Assembly (NCBI GenBank): GCA_024698805.1
Contig: JAILQT010000073.1
Span: forward strand, 1-49,253
DNA length: 49,253 nt
Direction of reading: 5' to 3'
Source of the DNA: Solobacterium sp.
GTDB taxonomy: Bacteria > Bacillota_I > Bacilli_A > Erysipelotrichales > Erysipelotrichaceae
The notes below the pieces were generated by a model that searched no databases, was not told the origin of the DNA, and saw nothing but the letters and a program-made list of their open reading frames with translations. Shown here piece after piece: positions 40,576-48,651 of the stretch; the stretch's first letter is position 1; each line of letters begins with the position of its first letter. Made by a program: the position numbers and the translations under genes.

Positions 40576-42729
40576 ATGGCGCTTATCAAGAAGACTTTTT
40601 CTGTCGAAAACATCAATATCCGTGCCAGTGCGGATACTGTGGAAAAACATCTGCGTTCCAAACAGGGGATCAGCTACGTTTCCGTCAGTATCCGTGACCA
40701 TACGCTGACAGTGGATTATGATCCTGAGATCGTTGACGAGAAGAGGATCATCCAGTATGTCAGGGACTGCGGATATACAGCCTACGTGCAGGATGTCCCG
40801 CCCCTTGTGCAGACAGAAAAGACATCGGATATCATCCGGCAGATGGTGATCCCGTCTGTTTTGAACGCCCTGTTCATACCGCTGTATTACGTTCTCAGGA
40901 TGCCGCCGATCTTCGCCCTGATCAACATTGCCGTACAGTTCATATTCGTATACCGTTTTGACAAGCACAGCGAGATCAAGAAGCTTTCGCTCTCGCAGTA
41001 CCTCCTGTTCTTTTCGATCACGATCGTAACGGTCATAACCGGCATCTATCTGACTGCGGCGGACGACCCGCGCTCCTATCTGCTCTTTCTGAGCGTTGTG
41101 ATCATGATCGCTTCCGAAACGTTCAGCGACCTTCTGATCATCGAAGACAAGAATACCGTTTCCGCGGCTGTGCGCCGGTACAGGGACAACCTTCCGGAAA
41201 GCGCATCCGTAATGAGCGAACATAAAGAGAAACAGAAGAACATCCGTTCCCTGCAGAAGGACGATATCGTCCTGGTCAGGCCGAATGAGATGATACCGGC
41301 AGACGGCAAGGTCATCGACGGCTATGCATCGATCGACGAATCGCTGCTGAGCGGCATTGACAAGACAGTTGAAAAGAGCAGCGGGTCTTATGTCTATGCC
41401 GGCACCAGGTGTGTAAGGGGATCCGTAAAGGTCCGCATCGAAAAAGTCGGCTCGAAGACCGCGATGATGCACCTGACGGACCTGGCGGAAAAGACCGCAT
41501 CGGAAAGCTCTTTCCGCTCCCCGTTCAAGACCATGAGCAAATACGTCATCGTCTACATCATCGTTGCGGCAGTCATCATCTTCTACGGCTGGATGTTCAC
41601 CGGGCGGGATATGTTCTTCGCCCTGTGCTGCTCGCTGGCAGTCATATCCTCCTCCTGTCTCTATGCGATACCGCTCTCCTCGGAGAGTTCCGTCATGCAT
41701 ATCGTCCGGCAGGCTGTCATGAAGCACATCCTGTTCAAATCCGTCGATGCGCTGGAGACAGCCGGCAAGATCGATACGCTGATCATCGAGCAGGACGGCA
41801 CCCTGACAGACCCGGAAATGATCGTCACCGATTTCATTACCGCCGGCGAAACAAAGACCGGCTATCTCGAATACATCGCCTACGCACTTGAAAGCAAAAG
41901 CGACAGACCGTTTGCACGCGCGATCACACGTTATCTCAAAACCAGGCGCATCTCCGGCGTGGACGCAAGGGAGTATTCCGAACTCAGCACGATCGGCAGG
42001 GATGCCGTGCGCAATATGGCCAAATACAGGTCCGGCACCATGGATGAGATCCTCGAAGCGGGGATCGACCCGGGTGTCTGGACCGACACGATCAACCATC
42101 TGCGGCAGGAAGGGAAACGCGTACTGATCTTTACCGAAAACAGGACTATCATCGGCATGATCGCCGCTGTCAAACCGCTGATCCCCGCATCGGAAGAGAC
42201 CGTGGAAAAACTGAAAAAAGAAGGTATCGAGATATGGCTGTTCACGAACGGCACCATGGATGAATCCGCTGTTCTCAGCAGACATTTCGATCTCCCCAAT
42301 GTGATCCACAGACCTGCGAAGGATGAAAAGGAAAGACTGTATAATGCCCTGGATGCGGAAGGTTCCGTTACCGCGTATATCAGTTCCAGATACCTCGGAA
42401 ATGTTAAGGGCAAGGTAGATATCCCCGTTATGATCGGGACCGGCACAGATCTCGACCAGGATGACGCCCAGATCATCCTGACAAGGAACAGGCTTTCCGA
42501 TTTCAGCGATGCCTATGAGCTGTCCTCGCAGCTGAACGAGACGATCCAGCAGTTCCAGCTGATCTCCCTGCTCTATCACGCAGCCGTCATTATCGTGCTG
42601 GGACTCATCCTGCCGGTAATGATCGATTCTTCGATACTGATCCTGCTGGCACCGTGCTTCCCGGCACTGCTGACATGGATGATCCTGCGCTTCACCAAAA
42701 AAGACAGGATCAACGATGAATCCAGGTGA
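40576..42729 (+). CDS. Degenerate P-type ATPase (heavy-metal type pseudoenzyme)
   Basis: A 717-residue protein with the complete layout of a P1B ATPase: HMA-like domain (1-70), membrane helices (about 92-190), A domain (195-300), helices (320-375), P/N domains (385-640) and two last helices. Fold markers persist (RPNEMIPADGKVIDG). The working motifs do not: the HMA CxxC is RASA, TGES is SGID (259-262), CPC is CLY (361-363), DKTGT is EQDGT (405-409), SEHP is SDRP, TGDN is TNGT, and GDGxND is lost (598-608). The frame is unbroken, so it is probably expressed. Phosphorylation-driven transport is unlikely; a binding or regulatory role is inferred. TAGGAG precedes the ATG. Confidence 0.88.
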   Translation: MALIKKTFSVENINIRASADTVEKHLRSKQGISYVSVSIRDHTLTVDYDPEIVDEKRIIQYVRDCGYTAYVQDVPPLVQTEKTSDIIRQMVIPSVLNALFIPLYYVLRMPPIFALINIAVQFIFVYRFDKHSEIKKLSLSQYLLFFSITIVTVITGIYLTAADDPRSYLLFLSVVIMIASETFSDLLIIEDKNTVSAAVRRYRDNLPESASVMSEHKEKQKNIRSLQKDDIVLVRPNEMIPADGKVIDGYASIDESLLSGIDKTVEKSSGSYVYAGTRCVRGSVKVRIEKVGSKTAMMHLTDLAEKTASESSFRSPFKTMSKYVIVYIIVAAVIIFYGWMFTGRDMFFALCCSLAVISSSCLYAIPLSSESSVMHIVRQAVMKHILFKSVDALETAGKIDTLIIEQDGTLTDPEMIVTDFITAGETKTGYLEYIAYALESKSDRPFARAITRYLKTRRISGVDAREYSELSTIGRDAVRNMAKYRSGTMDEILEAGIDPGVWTDTINHLRQEGKRVLIFTENRTIIGMIAAVKPLIPASEETVEKLKKEGIEIWLFTNGTMDESAVLSRHFDLPNVIHRPAKDEKERLYNALDAEGSVTAYISSRYLGNVKGKVDIPVMIGTGTDLDQDDAQIILTRNRLSDFSDAYELSSQLNETIQQFQLISLLYHAAVIIVLGLILPVMIDSSILILLAPCFPALLTWMILRFTKKDRINDESR

Positions 42730-42741
42730 TCCTGCAGTCAT

Positions 42742-42762
42742 GCGGCCGCCGGCCGCTTTTTT
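42742..42762 (+). terminator. Terminator after the P-type ATPase-like gene
   Basis: GCGGCC-GCC-GGCCGC followed by six T. Confidence 0.88.
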
Positions 42763-42880
42763 ATTCCGCAGGCAGGAAACTTTCCATGTATCTGCCTCCG
42801 GTGCATTCTTCTGCGTAAAAAGACCGGGCCATATTCCGGATAATAATACTTCAATGCGTCATTCGCATCGTTTATAATTC
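42761..42880 (-). pseudogene. Possible minus-strand gene remnant
   Basis: Two frames on the minus strand read like coding sequence if joined by a one-base shift: DANDALKYYYPEYGP, then SFYAEECTGGRYMESFLPAE and a stop at 42761. No start codon or ribosome site is in place. Chance cannot be excluded for a piece this short. Confidence 0.2.
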
Positions 42881-42904
42881 ACTTAATGGAAAAGGTAAAC
42901 TATC
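42873..42904 (+). promoter_or_regulatory. Promoter and leader of the MscS-like gene with a mini-ORF
   Basis: TATAAT (42873-42878) is followed seven bases later by an ATG opening an eight-codon frame (MEKVNYRA) whose stop lies just past the GTG start at 42905. AAAAGG serves the GTG start. The mini-ORF could be leaderless and couple translation, or be coincidental. Confidence 0.4.
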
Positions 42905-44362
42905 GTGCTTAAAGTCATAGAAAACAATAAGATCCTGTTCCTGCTGCTGCTGTTTGTGCTGACGTGGGGCATCATGCAGCTGAACAGGCTGGTATTCAAA
43001 CAGATCCGGGCAAAAAAGAAAGACGGTCTGAAGCTGAAATACTTTGAGCGTTTAAGCTCTGCCCTGATCCTGCTCGCTGCGGTCATCGCTGCTTTCGCGA
43101 TCTTTGACAGGCTTGGGACTGTCTGGAAGACACTGCTCGGCGGGACCGCGATCATCTCTGCCGTACTTGCATTCACGGCGCAGGATATCATCAAGGATAT
43201 CCTTGCCGGATTCATGATCAGCATGTACAAGCCGTTCGATATCGGCGACAGGATCCAGCTGGAGAACGGCACTGTCGGCATCGTCATCGATATCACCATG
43301 CGGCATGTCGTGATCAAGTTTATGGATACGACTGTATGCGCGATCCCCAACAGCAAGCTCAACGCCATGAGCATCCTGAATTTCAGCTATCATTCCCAGA
43401 TCCGTTCCAGGATCTTCTCTTTCAGCATCGCGTATGACAGCGATGTGCGCAAAGCGATCAATGTCATCCGGGAAGCGATCATCAGCTCCTCCTACAGCAT
43501 ACCGGGTGTAAAGCGCGACTACGGCATGGATTATGCGCCGGTATACTTCATGGAATTTCAAAGCAGCAGCCTGCTCCTGCAGACGACTGTATTCTACCCG
43601 CCCGAGGTGCAGACGGAAGTCCTGATCTCGGATATCAACCTGCGTGTCGATCTTGCGCTGAACGAGAACGGCATCGAGATCCCGTATAACTTTGTGAATG
43701 TCGTCAATCGCGAGCTCGGCGTAAAACAGGACGGCGGCGAACTGGTAAGAAGCGGCAGGCCGTATGTGACAGCCGATATCGTCGTCACTGCCGACGGCAA
43801 GGGAATGAAGAAAGCGATCGAAACGACCGAGAAGTTCGGGACTGCATGCGGTCTGACCAAGAAAGAGGTCATGCGCCTGCGCCTGCTTTCCGAAGAGTCG
43901 CTGACGATGATGCGGGATATCCTCCAGAATTCCGCTGCTTCGTATCATATCGCACGAACCAAGGATACCTATTACCTGCATCTGAAATCCGGCATCAATA
44001 CGGATGATGCGCAGAGAAGACAGCTGCTGTCTGTGTCCACGTCGGGCATCAATGCCGCTCCCATGGGGCTCATGGACAGGATCAGTGAAATGGTCAGGAC
44101 CAGCCAGAGCGGGAAGCTGGCAGCGCAGCAGGCATTCCTCATCAACCTCGGCATCACTGCAGAAGCGGATAATGACGGGACGCTGGCGAGCTGGTCGCTC
44201 CAGCAGTACAGACAGAGCCTGGCGACCCAGAAAAACAGCAGTAATGAAGCTGCCGAAGCCTGGGACGAACTCGAAAGATCCATTGTTTCCAGCATCGCCG
44301 ACGATATCAGCGTCAGGATCACCCGTTCCACTGTCACCATGATCATCAAGAAGACGTTCTGA
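42905..44362 (+). CDS. MscS-type channel with C-terminal HATPase/anti-sigma-like domain
   Basis: A 485-residue protein. Three N-terminal helices end in the MscS pore and beta-domain: AVLAFTAQDIIKDILAGFMI, then PFDIGDRIQLENGTVGIVID, MRHVVIKFMDTT and IPNSKL, followed by the usual alpha/beta cytosolic region to about residue 275. The remaining 200 residues are extra. MRLRLLSEESLTMMRDIL recalls the N-box helix of GHKL/RsbW ATPases but lacks its Asn, and LLSVSTSGINAAPMGLMDRI is another distinctive block. Start is GTG 42905 with AAAAGG eight bases upstream. A terminator separates it from the upstream ATPase-like gene, so co-expression is uncertain. Confidence 0.85.
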   Translation: MLKVIENNKILFLLLLFVLTWGIMQLNRLVFKQIRAKKKDGLKLKYFERLSSALILLAAVIAAFAIFDRLGTVWKTLLGGTAIISAVLAFTAQDIIKDILAGFMISMYKPFDIGDRIQLENGTVGIVIDITMRHVVIKFMDTTVCAIPNSKLNAMSILNFSYHSQIRSRIFSFSIAYDSDVRKAINVIREAIISSSYSIPGVKRDYGMDYAPVYFMEFQSSSLLLQTTVFYPPEVQTEVLISDINLRVDLALNENGIEIPYNFVNVVNRELGVKQDGGELVRSGRPYVTADIVVTADGKGMKKAIETTEKFGTACGLTKKEVMRLRLLSEESLTMMRDILQNSAASYHIARTKDTYYLHLKSGINTDDAQRRQLLSVSTSGINAAPMGLMDRISEMVRTSQSGKLAAQQAFLINLGITAEADNDGTLASWSLQQYRQSLATQKNSSNEAAEAWDELERSIVSSIADDISVRITRSTVTMIIKKTF

Positions 44363-44382
44363 GAAACCTTATAACTGTACGG

Positions 44383-44408
44383 AAGCGGTCCCCTGCGGCC
44401 GCTTTTTC
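44383..44408 (+). terminator. Terminator after MscS-like gene
   Basis: AAGCGG / CCGCTT stem around a GC-rich loop, followed by TTT. Confidence 0.7.
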
Positions 44409-44431
44409 TGTATGCGGCGGATCCCGTCATG

Positions 44432-44466
44432 CCTGAAAAACGGGAATCTATTTTTTGATCCCCGTT
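44432..44466 (-). terminator. Minus-strand terminator in the 44.4-44.8 kb gap
   Basis: On the minus strand AACGGGGATC-AAAAAATA-GATTCCCGTT is followed by TTTC. It implies that something is transcribed leftward from the AT-rich gap upstream. Confidence 0.55.
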
Positions 44467-44554
44467 ATTTTCTCTCTCTTATTATTGAATAATATTTTTG
44501 AAATAAATAATCTCAATGCTTCAGCTTTCGCTGATCAGATAGGCTATTCAGTTT

Positions 44555-44693
44555 TCAGACTTTCTTGTCCATTGGTCTGTCCTCATGCAGACTTTCACTT
44601 TCTTTATTATTGAGGAAAATCTTGCGTTCATCTCCAGCTATCTGCATTTGCTGAAGTGAACTCTTACCTGTATTCGAGCAATACCTCTTTCAT
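44555..44693 (-). pseudogene. Small ORF needing a +1 frameshift, AT-rich gap
   Basis: AGAGAGGT seven bases upstream of an ATG (44693) opens MKEVLLEYR, which ends at TAA (44664-44666). Skipping one base at AGG-T-AAG continues as KSSLQQMQIAGDERKIFLNN, then KESESLHEDRPMDKKV and TGA at 44555. The second part looks coding and also has its own ATG (44647, 30 residues, no ribosome site). It is either a frameshifted small gene, a programmed shift, or a decayed fragment. The rest of 44409-44838 holds no gene I can support. Confidence 0.35.
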
Positions 44694-44838
44694 GATATGT
44701 ACCTCTCTTTCCGGTACTTCTCTTTGTTACCTATATACTAGCAGTTACCTTATGCAATACCAGTCTGTTAAAACACTTTTTTTTCAGCTATAATAATATT
44801 GTTGGGGCCTGGAAGGTCATTTTTTAATAGGAGGCACC

Positions 44839-45654
44839 ATGATTCAGGATATATACCCTCATATTTTCCACAATGAGTTCGATCATCCGCAGATGAAGGA
44901 TGATGACATCATACTCGATTTTAAAGACAATCAGGTCCTTATGCGGACCGAAGATACATTCTTTACTGCCGCGGACGTGCAGTGCGATGATCCGGTATTC
45001 CTTTTCAGGATCGATGAAAGGAATTTTTATTTTGCACCCCTGGAAGACTATGATCATGTGACAGCCGATATGCAGATGATCCGTCACTTCCGGAAACAGG
45101 ATCTGGCTTTTGCGGTGATCACAGCGCGGCAGGTCGTCAGCTGGATGCGCAATAATAAATTCTGCGGCAGATGCGGCACCCGGATGGTCCGCGGGGATAA
45201 GGAGCGCTCGATGTGCTGCCCTTCCTGCGGGAATACCGTCTACCCGCGTATCGATCCGGCTGTGATCGTCGGCGTCATCAGCAGCGAAGGCAGGCTGCTC
45301 GTCACGCGCTACAGCGGACCGCGGGCAGGCAGATTCTGGGCCCTGGTCGCCGGCTATACGGAGATCGGTGAAACAGCCGAACAGACCGTGATCCGGGAAG
45401 TGAAGGAAGAGACCGGCCTGGATGTATGCGACCCGGTCTATTACAAGAGCCAGCCCTGGGGGCTTTCCTCCTCCCTGCTGTACGGGTTCTGGTGCAGGAC
45501 CTGCGGGGATGAGACCCTGACGGTCGATAAGAACGAACTGAGCATTGCCCGCTGGGCCGACAGAAGTGAGACCGATATTGCCGGAGGAAATGCATCCCTG
45601 ACTGCAGAGATGATCCGGGAATTCCAGAAAGGAAACATACCTTATGAATTTTAA
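44839..45654 (+). CDS. nudC: NADH pyrophosphatase / NAD-decapping Nudix hydrolase NudC
   Basis: A 271-residue protein. An N-terminal beta domain is followed by a zinc ribbon FCGRCGTRMV ... CCPSCGNTVYP (about residues 107-135), then the Nudix domain with GYTEIGETAEQTVIREVKEETG (Nudix box) and the NudC-specific SQPWGLSSSLL, a variant of SQPWPFPxS. It hydrolyses NADH/NAD caps and dinucleotides. TAGGAGG precedes the ATG; TATAAT lies about 50 bases upstream. It overlaps the GH13 gene by 11 bases. Confidence 0.94.
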   Translation: MIQDIYPHIFHNEFDHPQMKDDDIILDFKDNQVLMRTEDTFFTAADVQCDDPVFLFRIDERNFYFAPLEDYDHVTADMQMIRHFRKQDLAFAVITARQVVSWMRNNKFCGRCGTRMVRGDKERSMCCPSCGNTVYPRIDPAVIVGVISSEGRLLVTRYSGPRAGRFWALVAGYTEIGETAEQTVIREVKEETGLDVCDPVYYKSQPWGLSSSLLYGFWCRTCGDETLTVDKNELSIARWADRSETDIAGGNASLTAEMIREFQKGNIPYEF

Positions 45655-46948
45655 CAGTATCGTATACCAGATCTATCCGTTCGGATTCTGCGGCACCCCG
45701 AAAGAAAACAACGGCATCCGGGCGCACAGTATCCGGAAGGTCATCGACTGGATCCCGCACCTGCAGAAGCTGGGGATCACAGACGTGCTTTTCAATCCTG
45801 TTTTCGAAAGTGACAGGCACGGCTATGATACACGGGACTATTCCCGCATCGACTGCCGTCTCGGCACGAACGATGATTTCCGGGAAGTCTGCGGCGCACT
45901 GCACGATGCCGGCATGTCCGTTATCCTTGACGGTATATATAACCATGTCGGAAGGGGCTTTTTTGCCTTTCAGGATGTGCTGAAATACAGATATGATTCA
46001 CGCTATAAAGACTGGTTCTTCATCAATTTCGGCGACTCATGGAACAGCGACAGCTTCTCCTATGCAGACTGGGAAGGCCACCATGAACTTGTGAAACTCA
46101 ACCTGCGGAACGAAGAAGTACGCCGTTACCTGCTCGAAAGCACGGACCGGTGGATCTCCGAATTCCATATCGACGGGCTGCGGCTGGACGTTGCCTATAT
46201 GGTCGACAGGGATTTCATGAGGGAACTGACTGCGCATGTCCGCGCGTATGACCCGGATTTCTTCTTCCTCGGCGAGATGATCGGCGGCGACTACAACGTA
46301 TTGCTGAAGGAATGCCGGCTGGACTCCGTAACGAATTATGAATGCAGGAAAGGCCTGTATTCATCCATGAACAGCCGTAACCTCTTCGAGATCGGCTATT
46401 CGCTCAACCGGCAGTTCGGCAACGACCCCTGGACACTGTACCGGGGCGAACACCTGCTTTCCTTTGCGGACAATCATGATGTTGACCGCATCGCCAGCTC
46501 CCTGCAGGATCAGAGGGACCTTCCCCTCACCTATTCGCTGATGTTCGCGATGCCCGGGATCCCCTGCATCTATTACGGAAGCGAATGGGGAACAGAAGGA
46601 AAACGTGACAGGCATTCGGATGACGCCCTCCGTCCCTGCTTTGAAAAGCCGCAGTGGAACAGCCTCTGCGATCACATCGCTGCCCTCTGCAGGATGCGCC
46701 GCAAATACCCTGTCTTTACGGACGGAAGCTATACACAGATCTATATCCGCAACGAACAGCTCATCTTCCAGAGAAAAGACCGGGACAATACGCTGCTCTT
46801 TGCGGTAAACATCGCAGATGCACCGCATACCGCATATTTTGAAGCGGGCACGGAAGAAGCGCTCGATCTGGTATCCGGCACAAAAAAACACTTCGGCGGC
46901 AGTGCTGGACTGGAAGCCAAAAGTGCTTATTTCTGGATCAGTAACTGA
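45644..46948 (+). CDS. GH13 alpha-amylase-family glycosidase
   Basis: A 434-residue intracellular alpha-glucan hydrolase. Conserved regions in order: region I DGIYNHVG, region II GLRLDVAYMV (Asp nucleophile), region III FLGEMIGG (Glu acid/base) and region IV FADNHDVDR (Asp). There is no signal peptide or starch-binding N-domain; it resembles cytosolic maltodextrin-active enzymes of the neopullulanase/cyclomaltodextrinase side. AAAGGAAAC lies within the end of nudC; the two are translationally overlapping. A terminator follows. Confidence 0.92.
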   Translation: MNFNSIVYQIYPFGFCGTPKENNGIRAHSIRKVIDWIPHLQKLGITDVLFNPVFESDRHGYDTRDYSRIDCRLGTNDDFREVCGALHDAGMSVILDGIYNHVGRGFFAFQDVLKYRYDSRYKDWFFINFGDSWNSDSFSYADWEGHHELVKLNLRNEEVRRYLLESTDRWISEFHIDGLRLDVAYMVDRDFMRELTAHVRAYDPDFFFLGEMIGGDYNVLLKECRLDSVTNYECRKGLYSSMNSRNLFEIGYSLNRQFGNDPWTLYRGEHLLSFADNHDVDRIASSLQDQRDLPLTYSLMFAMPGIPCIYYGSEWGTEGKRDRHSDDALRPCFEKPQWNSLCDHIAALCRMRRKYPVFTDGSYTQIYIRNEQLIFQRKDRDNTLLFAVNIADAPHTAYFEAGTEEALDLVSGTKKHFGGSAGLEAKSAYFWISN

Positions 46949-46954
46949 TCAGAC

Positions 46955-46976
46955 AGGACGGTTCGCCGTCCTTTTT
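46955..46976 (+). terminator. Terminator after GH13 gene
   Basis: AGGACGG-TTCG-CCGTCCT with the stabilising UUCG tetraloop, then TTTTT. Confidence 0.9.
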
Positions 46977-47752
46977 CATTGTGTTCCCATCTGCGCGCGG
47001 ATATATGCCTTTACCTTCAGATAGGACTTCAGGTCATCCGGAAGGATCCCTTCCCCCCGGTTCATCGAATCGTACAGACGTACCGACCTGTGAATATCTT
47101 CATCGCTGATATGTCCCGCATCCGCAAAGACCTCTGTTTCCCTTTTCAGGAAGACATCGCAGATGACGGCAGGTTTTTTCCCGTCCCTGTCCCGTATCGC
47201 TGCTTCTTCTTCATTTGGGTCTCTTTCGATGAAATCAGCCCGGATAAACGGCGGAAGCGTGATCTCGGCCTCTTCGGGTTTCGGATAAGGGGAGAGTTCT
47301 TCCGCAGCGTCGATATATGGGTCATCGTTTTTCAGATGAAACGTCATCAGCACGAGACCGATCTTATCGGTATAGGAATCCAGGAACCCGTTTTTGGAAG
47401 TCGACAGGAAGGACTGGAGGATGCCGGTCCTTTTCATAACGGCATAATCCTCCAGGCGCTCGACACGCCATACGGTGCGGTCTGACTTCGGATGACCGTG
47501 CGTACGGATGAGGCTGTCCAGTTCTTTCAGGAGCCGGGCCGTTTTATCCATCTCTATGAGGAATACCGGATCGAGCTTCCTGTTTTCCCGGATGCGGGCA
47601 GTTTCCGTCGTGATGCCTTCGAACAGGAGCGCGTTCAGCGTTACATAGGCTTTCGGATCACTGAAGAAAGGATCGGAAAGATCTGTTTCACCGACATAAT
47701 ACCGGTATGCCTTTTCCTTCGTGATCACAGGACCGGAATCACTTCGGATCAT
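46976..47752 (-). CDS. Putative ADP-ribosyltransferase-like protein (R-S-E class)
   Basis: A 258-residue protein with no named family that I can state with certainty. The middle contains the three marks of R-S-E ADP-ribosyltransferases in order and spacing: Arg96 in TVWRVERL, FLSTSKNGF (Ser117-Thr-Ser), and EEAEITLPP with the Glu-x-Glu pair 161/163. The LPP after E-x-E and the FxSTS block are typical of exoenzyme-type folds. No signal peptide is present, so it would act inside the cell or need a carrier. It is the third gene of a minus-strand unit, overlapping the YARHG gene by 14 bases. The target is unknown. Confidence 0.62.
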   Translation of the reverse strand: MIRSDSGPVITKEKAYRYYVGETDLSDPFFSDPKAYVTLNALLFEGITTETARIRENRKLDPVFLIEMDKTARLLKELDSLIRTHGHPKSDRTVWRVERLEDYAVMKRTGILQSFLSTSKNGFLDSYTDKIGLVLMTFHLKNDDPYIDAAEELSPYPKPEEAEITLPPFIRADFIERDPNEEEAAIRDRDGKKPAVICDVFLKRETEVFADAGHISDEDIHRSVRLYDSMNRGEGILPDDLKSYLKVKAYIRAQMGTQ

Positions 47753-48650
47753 ACATTTTCCCGTTCGCGTACTGGTAATCGCGGATAAAGACCGCGTTCT
47801 GCAGTTCTATGCCTGCAAGATTATTCGGATCCCAGGACGGGTTCTCCACATACCACGACTGTTTCCGGAAATACTCACGCAGCTCGCTGGACTTGAAACT
47901 GTAGCCGTGTCTGGCATAGATCTCATTCCTTGCATATGTCAGTTCAACATCTGTGAACCCGATGATATCCGATTCGGTCAGGACCCTTGTATTGGAATAG
48001 GGGATAAAATAGAAATCCTCTTTCCCGCTTGCCTCGGCAGCGGTCTCGTCTGCCTGGACCTGCTCGGTATTCTCTACTGCGGGCGCTTCGGTCTCCTTTG
48101 TTTCCGCAGGGACTTCTTCCGGAACAGCTGTCGTTTCAGGCTCCTCTGTCTCTTTGCCGAACGGCCAGCTGAAAGAACCTTCCGTATCCGACGCGGATGC
48201 CGGTTCCGAAGCGGGCTCCGCTGCAGGTTCCGTCTGCTGCGGCTGCACGGCAGCGGTCTCTTCCGCAGGTTTGGCGAACAGTTTCGATCCAGCGAAAAAC
48301 AGGAGTGCACCGATCAGGATCCCGCCGGCAAGCACGGCTGGCATGACCAGCTTCGACCTGTCCGCCGGTACCTTTACCGGTTCCGGTTTCGGATCGAATA
48401 CATGTGCTTCTTTCAATGTAACATTGATGATACCGTCGACCCACTGATCGAATCTATCTGCAGACTTCACATAGTACATGTTCTGTCTGATCGTCTTCTC
48501 GATATCCGCAGCCAGCGCAGGTGCCCTCTCCGCACCTGCAGCCGCGTATACTTTCCGATATATATCATCACGGATCATATCGAGGAGCGGATCTGCAGCA
48601 GCTTTATTGCCGTTCAGAACGGCATTGACCAAAAGCTGTTTTTGTTCCAT
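47739..48650 (-). CDS. YARHG-domain membrane protein
   Basis: A 303-residue protein. Residues 1-85 are a cytosolic helical region resembling a sigma-factor-like or zinc-free regulatory head (LVNAVLNGNKAAADPLLDMI). One transmembrane helix follows (about 100-123), then an Ala/Glu/Pro/Thr-rich extracellular stalk (about 128-215) and a C-terminal YARHG domain (DVELTYARNEIYARHGYSF, with WYVENPSW). The YARHG domain is extracytoplasmic and of unknown ligand. It starts one base after the lysine-rich gene's stop. Confidence 0.85.
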   Translation of the reverse strand: MEQKQLLVNAVLNGNKAAADPLLDMIRDDIYRKVYAAAGAERAPALAADIEKTIRQNMYYVKSADRFDQWVDGIINVTLKEAHVFDPKPEPVKVPADRSKLVMPAVLAGGILIGALLFFAGSKLFAKPAEETAAVQPQQTEPAAEPASEPASASDTEGSFSWPFGKETEEPETTAVPEEVPAETKETEAPAVENTEQVQADETAAEASGKEDFYFIPYSNTRVLTESDIIGFTDVELTYARNEIYARHGYSFKSSELREYFRKQSWYVENPSWDPNNLAGIELQNAVFIRDYQYANGKMYDPK

Positions 48651-48651
48651 G

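Noticed and set aside
40492-42741. 749-codon minus-strand frame
   Set aside because: Antisense to the P-type ATPase-like gene; the composition (many His, Asp, Arg) is typical of a reverse-strand artefact.
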